Source: Lachnospiraceae bacterium (GTDB taxonomy: Bacteria; Bacillota_A; Clostridia; Lachnospirales; Lachnospiraceae). From it: a DNA stretch of 64,000 nt. A model generated the notes under the pieces. The model ran no database searches and was not told the origin of the DNA. It worked only from the letters and a program-made list of their open reading frames with translations. Location: contig JAETQR010000004.1 of the NCBI GenBank assembly GCA_021770615.1, forward strand, positions 1-64,000. The letters run 5' to 3'. A program made the position numbers and the translations under genes. Below, piece by piece: positions 19,990-27,229 of this stretch (the first letter of the stretch is position 1; every line of letters starts with the position of its first letter).

Positions 19990-20835
19990 ATGAAAGAAAT
20001 GTATTTACGTTTTCCCGGGGGGAAAAAGAAGGCGTTTACCATAAGTTATGACGATAATATCACACAGGACGAGCGGCTCATCGGGCAGATGGAAAAATAT
20101 AAGATCAAGGGGACTTTTAATATCATCCCCGGATGGTTTGCGAGTGAGGATGCGGTATTTCCGGAAGGGGAGACCTATATCAATGTCACGGAAAAAAAGG
20201 CTCTGGAGATATATGACAATGAGTTTGTAGAGGTTGCCAATCATGGATTCCGGCATGAAAGGATGACGGCCCTCCCGCCGATCCAGATGATGGAGGAGAT
20301 GATCCGGTGCCGTCAGAAACTGGAGAAGATGTATGGACGGATTATTACGGGGTTTGCTTATCCATACGGTCTGTACAGTGAAGAGCTGACAGCGATCTTA
20401 AAGCAGTGCGGGATTTCTTATGCCCGGACGGTACACAGTACATATGAATTTGAAATGCCGGAGGACTGGCTTATGCTGGATCCGACATGCCATCATGCGG
20501 ACGAAAGGCTTGATGAGCTGACGGAGCGGTTTTTAAATGACGAAGTTCCCGAAAGACCGTATCTGTTTTATGTGTGGGGACATACGTTTGAGTTTGACCA
20601 GCAGGATAACTGGGATATCATTGAACGTCTTTTTGAAAAGGTCGCAGGCAGGGATGAGATCTGGTATGCGACGAACGGAGAGATCTGTGAGTATCACAAT
20701 GCATACAGGCAGCTTGTTTTCTCGGCGGATGCAGATAAGATTTTTAATCCTTCTTCGACCGCTCTTTGGGTGGAGACCGGAAAAAAGATTTACTGTATTC
20801 CGGCCGGGGAAACGGTCAGCCTGACAGAACATTAA
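19990..20835 (+). CDS. Polysaccharide deacetylase (NodB/CE4 family)
   Basis: A 281-residue enzyme that removes acetyl groups from a glycan or a related small substrate. The metal triad is visible: Asp22 in SYDDN, His85 and His89 in NHGFRH; FAYPYG and VWGHTFEF are the other active-site motifs. No signal peptide or membrane segment is present, so it would act in the cytosol, like other short CE4 members next to glycosyltransferase genes. ATG 19990 is preceded by AAGGAGAAGG. The 120 bases before it are AT-rich and may hold a promoter, but no good -35/-10 pair is seen. Confidence 0.85.
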   Translation: MKEMYLRFPGGKKKAFTISYDDNITQDERLIGQMEKYKIKGTFNIIPGWFASEDAVFPEGETYINVTEKKALEIYDNEFVEVANHGFRHERMTALPPIQMMEEMIRCRQKLEKMYGRIITGFAYPYGLYSEELTAILKQCGISYARTVHSTYEFEMPEDWLMLDPTCHHADERLDELTERFLNDEVPERPYLFYVWGHTFEFDQQDNWDIIERLFEKVAGRDEIWYATNGEICEYHNAYRQLVFSADADKIFNPSSTALWVETGKKIYCIPAGETVSLTEH

Positions 20836-20869
20836 TATTCTAAGTTTTTTAAATGAAATGGGGGATATC

Positions 20870-21841
20870 GTGAAAAACAAAATCATATATGTATTTGCTT
20901 TAACAGCAGTCCTGTTATCATGTGGAGTTGTTTTATGTAATGTCAGACCATCGTCTGCGGCGAAAAAACTGTCTGCACTGAGCGTAAAGGGAACAAAGAT
21001 CGTAAATGCGTCAGGGAAAACGGTTATGCTCAAAGGTGTGAGTACCCATGGCATCGCATGGTTTCCCCAGTATGTAAATAAAGGGTGTTTTAAAAGCTTT
21101 CAGAAGATGGGGGCGAATACGATACGCCTTGCCTTTTACAGCGATCCGTCTGCCGGTTACAATAAAAATCTGTACCAAAAGGTAGACGAGGGAGTGAAGG
21201 CCGCTACCGAACTTGGTATGTATGTCATCATTGACTGGCATATCTTATCGGATGGGAATCCGAAAACAAATGAGAAGAAGGCAAAAGAGTTTTTTACTTA
21301 TTTCTCGAAAAAATATGCCGGGCAGTCCAATGTCCTGTATGAGATCTGCAATGAGCCAAACGGTGATGTGACGTGGAAAAAGGATATTAAGCCGTATGCG
21401 CAGCGGATGATCCGTTTGATCCGGACATATGATAAAGATGCGGTCATCATCGTCGGGACACCGACCTGGTCGCAGGACGTCGATATAGTGGCAGATGATC
21501 CGATCCGTAATGAAAACAATATCGTTTATGCCCTTCATTTTTATGCGGCTACACACAAGGAGTGGATCCGGAATAAGTTAAAGACAGCGGATAGTAAGGG
21601 ACTTCCGGTATTTGTGAGCGAGTATTCCATCTGTGATGCATCGGGAAACGGTGGCATCGATCAGAAAGAGGCAAAGGAATGGATGAAGCTTTTAAAGAAA
21701 TATAAGACCGGACACATTGCATGGAATATTTCCAATAAAAACGAGACGTCGGCGCTGATCAAGCCGTCGTGTAAAAAGACCGGAAAGATCACGAAAAAAG
21801 ATCTTTCCAAATCGGGGAAGTGGGTTACGAAAAACTGGTAA
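20870..21841 (+). CDS. Secreted GH5 glycoside hydrolase (endoglucanase type)
   Basis: A 323-residue exported glycosidase. GTG 20870 is chosen because GGGGG lies six bases upstream and the product begins with a signal peptide (MKNKIIYVFALTAV, cleavage near SSA at 29-30). The family 5 core is complete: NTIRLAFYS, MYVIIDWHI, the acid/base Glu162 in ICNEPNGD, HFYAA, the nucleophile Glu251 in VSEYS, and the WNISNK end motif. GH5 enzymes cut beta-1,4-glucans or mannans; here the substrate is undetermined. No carbohydrate-binding module is attached. Confidence 0.92.
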   Translation: MKNKIIYVFALTAVLLSCGVVLCNVRPSSAAKKLSALSVKGTKIVNASGKTVMLKGVSTHGIAWFPQYVNKGCFKSFQKMGANTIRLAFYSDPSAGYNKNLYQKVDEGVKAATELGMYVIIDWHILSDGNPKTNEKKAKEFFTYFSKKYAGQSNVLYEICNEPNGDVTWKKDIKPYAQRMIRLIRTYDKDAVIIVGTPTWSQDVDIVADDPIRNENNIVYALHFYAATHKEWIRNKLKTADSKGLPVFVSEYSICDASGNGGIDQKEAKEWMKLLKKYKTGHIAWNISNKNETSALIKPSCKKTGKITKKDLSKSGKWVTKNW

Positions 21842-21872
21842 AAAAGGTGCGACTGAGAAACGCGCACCTCTC

Positions 21873-21895
21873 AAGAATTACCTTCGGTAATTCTT
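21873..21895. terminator. Terminator-like hairpin after the GH5 gene
   Basis: A perfect 10-base stem, AAGAATTACC with GGTAATTCTT, and a three-base loop, preceded by a GGTGCG/CGCACC stem at 21846-21868. The U-run is short (TTCTTT), so termination would be partial. Confidence 0.5.
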
Positions 21896-21992
21896 TGCTC
21901 CGCAAACTGAGAAGTTTCTTAATAAAAGTAAAAAGGCCCGGCGTTATGCCGATCCATATAAATCATAGTGAGAAGACAGGAGGGTATTTTTT

Positions 21993-22619
21993 ATGAGTAT
22001 CAAGATTCAAAACGTGACAGACGCATCGTTTAAAAAGTATGGGCGTATCCTTACAGCGGATTATGATGTGGCAGAGCTGATCGATAAGATGCAGGAGATG
22101 CCATGTCCGGCAGATGTCGTTTATGAGCCGTCAGTAAAAGAGTTAGAGGCGCTTCCGGTCATGAAGACATTTACGGATAGCCTGTATGGAGGGCTTCCGA
22201 TCCAGATCGGATACTGCAATGGACATAATCATCTTTTGAATGCGGTAGAGTACCACCGCTCTTCGGAGGTAAATGTGGCGGCGACCGATCTTATCCTTTT
22301 GATTGGGATGCAGCAGGATATCGAGGATGACTTTACATATGACACAAAGAAAATCGAGGCGTTTTTGGTGCCGAAGGGAACGATGATCGAAGTGTATGCG
22401 ACGACGCTCCACTATGCGCCATGCAGTGTGGATGGAAAAGAGTTCCGCTGTGTTGTCGTTCTGCCAAAGGACACGAATCTGGATCTGGTCGTAAATCCGC
22501 AGGGGGCGAAGGAGGATAAACTTTTGGTGGCCAGGAACAAATGGCTGATCGGGCATGCAGATGCAAAGATCGATGGTGCATTTAATGGTCTGAAGGGAGA
22601 GAATATCTCAGTGGAGTAA
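21993..22619 (+). CDS. DUF4867 family protein
   Basis: A 208-residue soluble protein, ATG 21993 after CAGGAGGGT. The sequence (ALPVMKTFTDSLYGGLPIQIGYCNG, then FLVPKGTMIEVYATTLHYAPC) matches my memory of the DUF4867 family, cupin-like proteins often beside sugar-metabolism genes. The HYAPC segment and the Glu/His distribution suit a small-molecule-binding beta-barrel, but no reaction is established. It follows the polysaccharide genes and is closed off by the terminator at 22638. Confidence 0.7.
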   Translation: MSIKIQNVTDASFKKYGRILTADYDVAELIDKMQEMPCPADVVYEPSVKELEALPVMKTFTDSLYGGLPIQIGYCNGHNHLLNAVEYHRSSEVNVAATDLILLIGMQQDIEDDFTYDTKKIEAFLVPKGTMIEVYATTLHYAPCSVDGKEFRCVVVLPKDTNLDLVVNPQGAKEDKLLVARNKWLIGHADAKIDGAFNGLKGENISVE

Positions 22620-22637
22620 TTTTTGCACATAAAACGT

Positions 22638-22697
22638 TATCCCTGTTTGAAACGATCACAAGCAAATTTGCGATAGGTTTTGAGCAGGGATTTTTTT
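22638..22697 (+). terminator. Rho-independent terminator after the DUF4867 gene
   Basis: Outer stem TATCCCTG with CAGGGATT, partly extended by TTTGAAAC/GTTTTGAG, and a run of seven T at 22691-22697. Confidence 0.8.
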
Positions 22698-22722
22698 ATA
22701 AAGCCGGGACAAAGGAGATGGG

Positions 22723-24204
22723 ATGGATCTTATGAAGAAAGCAAAGTTACTTGGTATGATCGTGTGTGCTGCGTTGTTGACTGGTTGTGGCGGCGAATAT
22801 GCAGGTGTGTCAGAGGGAGATATCGTATCCGGCAGTGCGGTGAGTGGTGATGCGGTGAGTGGCGATGCGATCCGGGAAAAGGCAGTGAGCGGCCCGGCGG
22901 TAGAGGACGGGAAAGAGAAATCCCAGAACGGAGAGAAGCAGGATATGAGCAGCCACCGTTTCTGCACGGATACGAATCTTTATTATGTGACGGATGGGAA
23001 TAAGATCATGCAGGCCAGGGTGGATGGTACGCACCGCAAATGTATCAGGGAATGGTCGGATGAAGGGGAAGAAGAGAACTACGTATATGTGACATATGTC
23101 GATGAAAACTGGCTGTACTATGAAGTGAGTACCCGTAATAGTGAGGATAAAGGGGCTTTTATATACCGCGCACCGATCACAACCGACGAGGCGGGACAGG
23201 ATGTGGTCTGGTTCCAGAAAGAAGAAGAGCTTGTCAAAGCGGAGTTTCTGGGCTCATGGTATGTAGATTCTGATTATTATTTTTATGCAGATCTCGCTAC
23301 AGGCGGAATCACAAAATATGATCTGAAGAGAAAGAAAAAGGTTTCGGAATGTAAAGATGTTCTAGGTGGAGACATATTCCGGATAAATGATCACTATCTT
23401 TGTGTATGTGGTGGAGGAATTTATACCCAAAAGACAGATCAGGCGCAGTGGGAAAAACTCTCTTTCTCTGCTTCTCAGTGGGAAGGGGAAGAATATATTG
23501 CTGTGCAAAATGACCATGCGATGTTCATCGCTGCATATATCTCCGATAAAGCCAGAGACTGGGGGGTAAATATTAAGAGATGTGATGAGAAAGCAGAGAC
23601 TGATTTTGCGACATGGGAAGATATGGTACGCACAGTGACAGAAGCGGCAGGTGTAAAAGAATTAGATATCTGTGGTGTGGAGGATTATTTCTGGCAGGGG
23701 GATAGGCTTTATATCCAGATGCAGGCTGGCTGGATAAAAGAAGGGCATTACCATATGGAATATATGATGATCAGCAAGGGAGAGAATGAACGTGGTTCCG
23801 ATTCCAGACTCCGGTACGAGAAGGAACTGACAGAATGTATGAAGTCCCATGTGAAAGAGCGGAAGGGAAAATGGATTGTAGGGGAAAACTATGATGAGGG
23901 AATCCATATAACGGCCAATGATGCCCGGTGTATCGGGATGTTCGATGGCAAAGCATACCTAAGTTTGTATGATTATGTGAAGGACCAGGGACGCCTGGGA
24001 TGCTATGACTTGGAGACCGGGAAGTTCGAGTGGATTGCTAAAAATAGTGCGGCATTTTATAAGTATAAGTCGGCCAGTGGTGAGGAGTCAGATGAAATTG
24101 CGGATGCATTTGATGACGGTGAAGAAAATGCATATACGGACATCTGGAGTTTTCCGCCATCAAAGATTAAAGAAGGTGTCGGGGTATTTATGGAGGATGA
24201 GTGA
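22723..24204 (+). CDS. VSGSA-repeat lipoprotein, copy 1
   Basis: A 493-residue predicted lipoprotein. Signal peptide with lipobox LLTGC (Cys22), then GGEYAG, then a five-residue repeat from residue 35: VSGSA, VSGDA, VSGDA, IREKA, VSGPA. The rest resembles a beta-propeller of DUF5050 style: NLYYVTDGNKIMQARVDGTHRKCI, NWLYYEV..FIYRAPI, DYYFYADL..ITKYDLKRKKKV, and near the end FDGKAYLSLYDY then GRLGCYDLETGKFEWI. No enzyme motif is visible. AGGAG precedes ATG 22723 by five bases; ATG 22732 (MKKAKLL) is an alternative. It is separated from its five paralogues (29017-36303) by the toxin-antitoxin, acyltransferase and BlaI/BlaR1-like genes. Confidence 0.85.
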   Translation: MDLMKKAKLLGMIVCAALLTGCGGEYAGVSEGDIVSGSAVSGDAVSGDAIREKAVSGPAVEDGKEKSQNGEKQDMSSHRFCTDTNLYYVTDGNKIMQARVDGTHRKCIREWSDEGEEENYVYVTYVDENWLYYEVSTRNSEDKGAFIYRAPITTDEAGQDVVWFQKEEELVKAEFLGSWYVDSDYYFYADLATGGITKYDLKRKKKVSECKDVLGGDIFRINDHYLCVCGGGIYTQKTDQAQWEKLSFSASQWEGEEYIAVQNDHAMFIAAYISDKARDWGVNIKRCDEKAETDFATWEDMVRTVTEAAGVKELDICGVEDYFWQGDRLYIQMQAGWIKEGHYHMEYMMISKGENERGSDSRLRYEKELTECMKSHVKERKGKWIVGENYDEGIHITANDARCIGMFDGKAYLSLYDYVKDQGRLGCYDLETGKFEWIAKNSAAFYKYKSASGEESDEIADAFDDGEENAYTDIWSFPPSKIKEGVGVFMEDE

Positions 24205-24237
24205 GTTGTGAATCGGGAAATTTTTTGTAAATGATAG

Positions 24238-24266
24238 TTGACGTACGTTATTCCGTACACTATAAT
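24238..24266 (+). promoter_or_regulatory. Promoter and operator of the Phd/YoeB-type pair
   Basis: TTGACG (24238-24243) and TATAAT (24261-24266) are 17 bases apart. Within the spacer lies the inverted repeat GTACG-6-CGTAC (24243-24258), well placed as an autoregulatory operator for the antitoxin-toxin complex. Confidence 0.75.
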
Positions 24267-24389
24267 GGGGATATAAATAGTAACTCTTAATTCAAATAAT
24301 TAATGATAAAATACTATAATTTAAATGAATATAAAAGAAGATACTATTTATTACATATAATACAATTAAGCGATCAAAGGAGATTTACT

Positions 24390-24635
24390 ATGTCAACAAT
24401 TAATATAACAAATGCAAGAAAGAATCTGTACAAGTTAGTAGAGAATGTAAATACCTACAGTGATCCTACGCTTATTGTTGGAAAAAATGGGAATGCTGTC
24501 CTGATATCTGAAGATGATTATAGGGCATTACAGGAGACTATTTATTTAAATAATATTCCAGGGATGGCGGAATCTATTATTGAAGGCGGAAATACGTTAT
24601 TAGAAGATTGTACAGAGTATGGGGATGATTGGTAA
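24390..24635 (+). CDS. Phd/YefM family antitoxin
   Basis: An 81-residue antitoxin. The N-terminal DNA-binding fold is typical (STINITNARKNLYKLVENVN, then PTLIVGKNGNAVLISEDDYRAL), followed by an acidic toxin-binding tail. ATG 24390 follows AAAGGAG; in-frame codons upstream are AT-rich leader. Its stop overlaps the toxin start by one base (TAATG), so translation is coupled. It would neutralise the RNase toxin and repress the promoter at 24238. Confidence 0.9.
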   Translation: MSTINITNARKNLYKLVENVNTYSDPTLIVGKNGNAVLISEDDYRALQETIYLNNIPGMAESIIEGGNTLLEDCTEYGDDW

Positions 24636-24934
24636 TGTATAAAATATTTTTTTCGCCTCAAGCAATGAAAGATCGTAAACGCATTGAAAGAGCGGGGCTT
24701 AAAGAAAAAGTCATACGGCTTTTGGATATTATAAAAGTATATCCATATCAGACTCCGCCAGCATACGAAAAATTAATGGGGAACCTTTCCGGCTTTTATT
24801 CCAGAAGAATAAATATGCAACATCGTCTTGTTTATCAGGTATTGCCAAATGAGGATGGACTTATCTCTGAAAAGGGAGAAGTCTATGAAGGAATTGTAAA
24901 AATCATAAGAATGTGGACACACTCAAAATGTTAG
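24635..24934 (+). CDS. Txe/YoeB family mRNA-cleaving toxin
   Basis: A 99-residue RelE-superfamily toxin. MYKIFFSPQAMKDRKRIERAGLKEKV and the central YEKLMGNLSGFYSRRINMQHRLVYQV match the YoeB subfamily, whose members cut mRNA on the ribosome; the RRIN..HRLVY segment carries the expected basic and His residues. It overlaps the antitoxin by one base, and its end overlaps the convergent SGNH gene by four bases. The partner antitoxin is Phd/YefM-type, the usual match. Confidence 0.9.
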   Translation: MYKIFFSPQAMKDRKRIERAGLKEKVIRLLDIIKVYPYQTPPAYEKLMGNLSGFYSRRINMQHRLVYQVLPNEDGLISEKGEVYEGIVKIIRMWTHSKC

Positions 24935-25605
24935 GAAATAGTCTTTCTAATAAACTCCGCAAATCCATTCTGCCCTTTTGCATTTAGATGGGTTCCATCC
25001 TGATAAAACCAGTCAGAATGTTTTTTTGCTGTTTTTGCCCATGGGATCACATGTACATTGCTATTCTTTTTTGCAAGTTCGTTGATCTGTTTATTTACTT
25101 TGTTTTTCCATGCAATGTTCTTTCCGTAAATATTGATCCAGTAGATCGTCCGGTCTTTTCCCAGATAATCGATCAGTTCCTGTCCCGTGGCCGGATTGAA
25201 ATTTCCGTTTGTGCCAAGGGAGAGGATAACGGTGTCGCCTAAAGTCCCCTTTTTGTCCATTTTTTTTGCAACGTCAAGGCCGTGACGAACCTGCCGGGAG
25301 ACTTTGGCATTGATAACAGCGTTTTTCTGGATCTTTTTGAAAGAGGGTGCAGCGCCTAAAAATACCGAGTCCCCGATGACAGAGATGATCGGTTCGGCTT
25401 CGCCGGAACTGCCTGCAGCTCCCGGCGTCTTTTTGGGGATGGCGAGTGACATCTGCTCAAGCATTTCTTCATTTTGTTTCAGTTCGGCTTCGAGATGTTT
25501 TTCATCAGATTCCGGCGCTGTGAGAAGGCCAAATCCGCTTACGATCGTGCAAAAGAATAACAGGAGTGCCGTTGTGCAGAATTTGATTTTTTTGAAATTT
25601 TTCAT
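24931..25605 (-). CDS. SGNH-hydrolase-like acyl-transfer protein, membrane anchored
   Basis: A 224-residue protein with one N-terminal membrane segment (about 7-27) and an extracytoplasmic SGNH domain: the block I Ser is in ISVIGDSVFLG, block III Asn in SLGTNGNFN, and the Asp-x-x-His pair in YQDGTHLNAKGQNGF. This is the same domain that forms the C-terminal half of OatA-type O-acetyltransferases, where it moves the acetyl group onto the glycan. The acyltransferase-3 gene immediately upstream would supply the membrane half. ATG 25605 is preferred because GAGG lies nine bases upstream; ATG 25620 is possible. Confidence 0.85.
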   Translation of the reverse strand: MKNFKKIKFCTTALLLFFCTIVSGFGLLTAPESDEKHLEAELKQNEEMLEQMSLAIPKKTPGAAGSSGEAEPIISVIGDSVFLGAAPSFKKIQKNAVINAKVSRQVRHGLDVAKKMDKKGTLGDTVILSLGTNGNFNPATGQELIDYLGKDRTIYWINIYGKNIAWKNKVNKQINELAKKNSNVHVIPWAKTAKKHSDWFYQDGTHLNAKGQNGFAEFIRKTIS

Positions 25606-25653
25606 TGTTATAGTCCTCATCTTTCTTTATTTTGTGAAATATATGTTATGATC

Positions 25654-26619
25654 TTAAAACGCCAGTATGGCGATTGGGTAGTGCCACAGATACAGCCAGT
25701 AGCTCTTTTTGCCAAGCAGCGTGACAAGAGAGGTTTCCAGTGTATGTTCAAACCATTGGCGGTTGTCTTCCAGGAGACAGATCATCAGAGCAAAGAAAAT
25801 ACTGATGCCGAAGAGGCCTCCCTGATAGACAAAATCGGATTGTCCGTCTATGGTCAAAAATAAAAAGATGACAGTCGTGATAAAAAGCCCAAACAAAAAA
25901 CAGGCAGTTTTTTTCTTTCTAAGACTAAGACGAAATCCCGGATATTCATGGCGGAGAGCTCCCAGAAAAATTCCGGTCAACAAAGGAAAGGCCATGGTAT
26001 CGGTTCCGTAATATACCCGCGAGGGATCTTCGCCCGGGATATAAAGGAAGAACATTCTTCCTGCCGAGATAAGAGCCAGTGCGAGAAAGAGAAAACACAG
26101 TTTTTTTCCGCTGATCCATTTTTTCCCTTTCTGGTATAGGAGAAAGAGAAACGGCCAGAGCAGGTAAAACTGGATTTCCAAAGACAAAAACCAAAGATGG
26201 GTAAAAGGTGAGGTGTTTGCCATTCTGGAAAAGTAGGAGGCGTTCTGCCGGATCTGCCACAGATTATCATAACCGAGAAAGATACTGCAGATTTCCCCGC
26301 GCATCCCGGCTAACTGATCCCGTTCGAACAGAGTCAGATAACAGCATATGACAACGATCATGGCAAACAGTGGGGGAAAGATTTTGAGGAAACGTTTTTG
26401 GTAGTAGGTATGAAAGGAAAAGTTTCCATCTTTCAGGCTGGTATCGCTGGTCATGAACATCAAATATCCGGATAACACAAAAAACAATGAGATGCCCAGA
26501 AAACCGCCTCGGAATGCAGACGGAAATATATGGTACAGGACGATTCCTGTTATACCGATTCCCTTTAGTGTGTGGAGCCCGTATCGCTCATTTTGCCTGT
26601 TTTTGTGTATTTCGTTCAT
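25654..26619 (-). CDS. Acyltransferase-3 (OafA/OatA-like membrane half)
   Basis: A 321-residue multi-spanning protein of the AT3 family, which passes acetyl groups across the membrane. Motifs: LKGIGITGIVLYHIF (His in helix 1), GGFLGISLFFVLSGYLMF, FTHLWFLSLEIQFYLLWPFLF and SYWLYLWHYPIAIL. The start is fixed by AAAGGAGG before ATG 26619. It ends only two residues after the LWHYPIAIL motif, about one helix earlier than most AT3 proteins, and the SGNH gene follows 48 bases downstream in the same frame. Together they look like a split OatA. The promoter at 26655-26683 carries a BlaI-like operator. Confidence 0.9.
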   Translation of the reverse strand: MNEIHKNRQNERYGLHTLKGIGITGIVLYHIFPSAFRGGFLGISLFFVLSGYLMFMTSDTSLKDGNFSFHTYYQKRFLKIFPPLFAMIVVICCYLTLFERDQLAGMRGEICSIFLGYDNLWQIRQNASYFSRMANTSPFTHLWFLSLEIQFYLLWPFLFLLYQKGKKWISGKKLCFLFLALALISAGRMFFLYIPGEDPSRVYYGTDTMAFPLLTGIFLGALRHEYPGFRLSLRKKKTACFLFGLFITTVIFLFLTIDGQSDFVYQGGLFGISIFFALMICLLEDNRQWFEHTLETSLVTLLGKKSYWLYLWHYPIAILAF

Positions 26620-26638
26620 TGGGAACGCCTCCTTTGGT

Positions 26639-26649
26639 TTACAGTGTAA
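26639..26649. promoter_or_regulatory. BlaI-like operator for the acyltransferase genes
   Basis: The palindrome TTACAGTGTAA fits the TACA/TGTA style of BlaI/MecI/CopY operators. It lies 5 bases downstream of the minus-strand -10 box, over the expected start of transcription. Confidence 0.65.
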
Positions 26650-26654
26650 CACAA

Positions 26655-26683
26655 ATTATAGAACAAGAGGTTTAAGTTGTCAA
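26655..26683 (-). promoter_or_regulatory. Consensus promoter for the acyltransferase-SGNH genes
   Basis: On the minus strand TTGACA (26683-26678) and TATAAT (26660-26655) with a 17-base spacer: a perfect sigma-A promoter, 36 bases before the AT3 start codon. Confidence 0.88.
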
Positions 26684-26736
26684 CCACTTTTTTGAAAAAA
26701 TGACAAAATTACTTTTCTTACTTTTTGTCAAAACGG

Positions 26737-26765
26737 TTGACAGGATAAACCTCCTGCTGTATAAT
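26737..26765 (+). promoter_or_regulatory. Consensus promoter of the blaI-blaR1-lipoprotein operon
   Basis: TTGACA (26737-26742) and TATAAT (26760-26765), 17-base spacer: a perfect promoter facing away from the acyltransferase promoter, with 53 bases between the two -35 boxes. Confidence 0.88.
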
Positions 26766-26769
26766 ATGG

Positions 26770-26782
26770 TTTACAAAGTAAA
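26770..26782. promoter_or_regulatory. BlaI-like operator for blaI
   Basis: The palindrome TTTACAAAGTAAA starts four bases after the -10 box, the same place as the operator in front of the divergent promoter. Both share the GTTTACA core. Repressor binding here would block initiation. Confidence 0.6.
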
Positions 26783-26818
26783 ACACATGTGTCTGTATAT
26801 GTGTGGAAGGAGACTGTA

Positions 26819-27220
26819 ATGAAAAAGGAAATTCGTGTAACAAACAGCGAATGGCATGTCATGAATTGTCTGTGGGAAGAATCCCCACGGTCACTGATGC
26901 AGATCGTTCCGCTCCTGGAGGAACGTGCGGGGTGGAGTAAGAGTACGAGTGCGACGATGGTGCGCCGCATGACAGAAAAGGGACTGCTTGGATATAAGGA
27001 AAAAGGAAAGGCAAAGTATTTCTTCCCGAAAGTAAAAAAGGAAGATGTCGTCGTACAGGAGACAAGGGATTTTCTGCAGAGGATCTATGATGGAAGCGTC
27101 GGGATGATGATGAGTGCGTTGGTGCGTCAGAATGACTTATCGAAAGAGGATATCAGGGAATTACGGGAGATTTTGGAAGAAGCGGAACAAAATGCGAAAG
27201 AGGATGAAAAAAGAAAGTAG
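26819..27220 (+). CDS. BlaI/MecI family transcriptional repressor
   Basis: A 133-residue winged-helix repressor. The fold is clear: VTNSEWHVMNCLWE, then WSKSTSATMVRRMTEKGLLGYKEKGKAKYFFPKV, then a C-terminal dimerisation helix (VRQNDLSKEDIRELREILEE). BlaI proteins dimerise on TACA/TGTA operators and are cleaved when their M56 sensor is activated; the sensor gene follows 9 bases on. AAGGAG before ATG 26819 sets the start. It probably represses its own operon and the divergent acyltransferase genes, since both promoters carry matching palindromes. No beta-lactamase gene is nearby. Confidence 0.93.
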   Translation: MKKEIRVTNSEWHVMNCLWEESPRSLMQIVPLLEERAGWSKSTSATMVRRMTEKGLLGYKEKGKAKYFFPKVKKEDVVVQETRDFLQRIYDGSVGMMMSALVRQNDLSKEDIRELREILEEAEQNAKEDEKRK

Positions 27221-27229
27221 GTTATTGCG

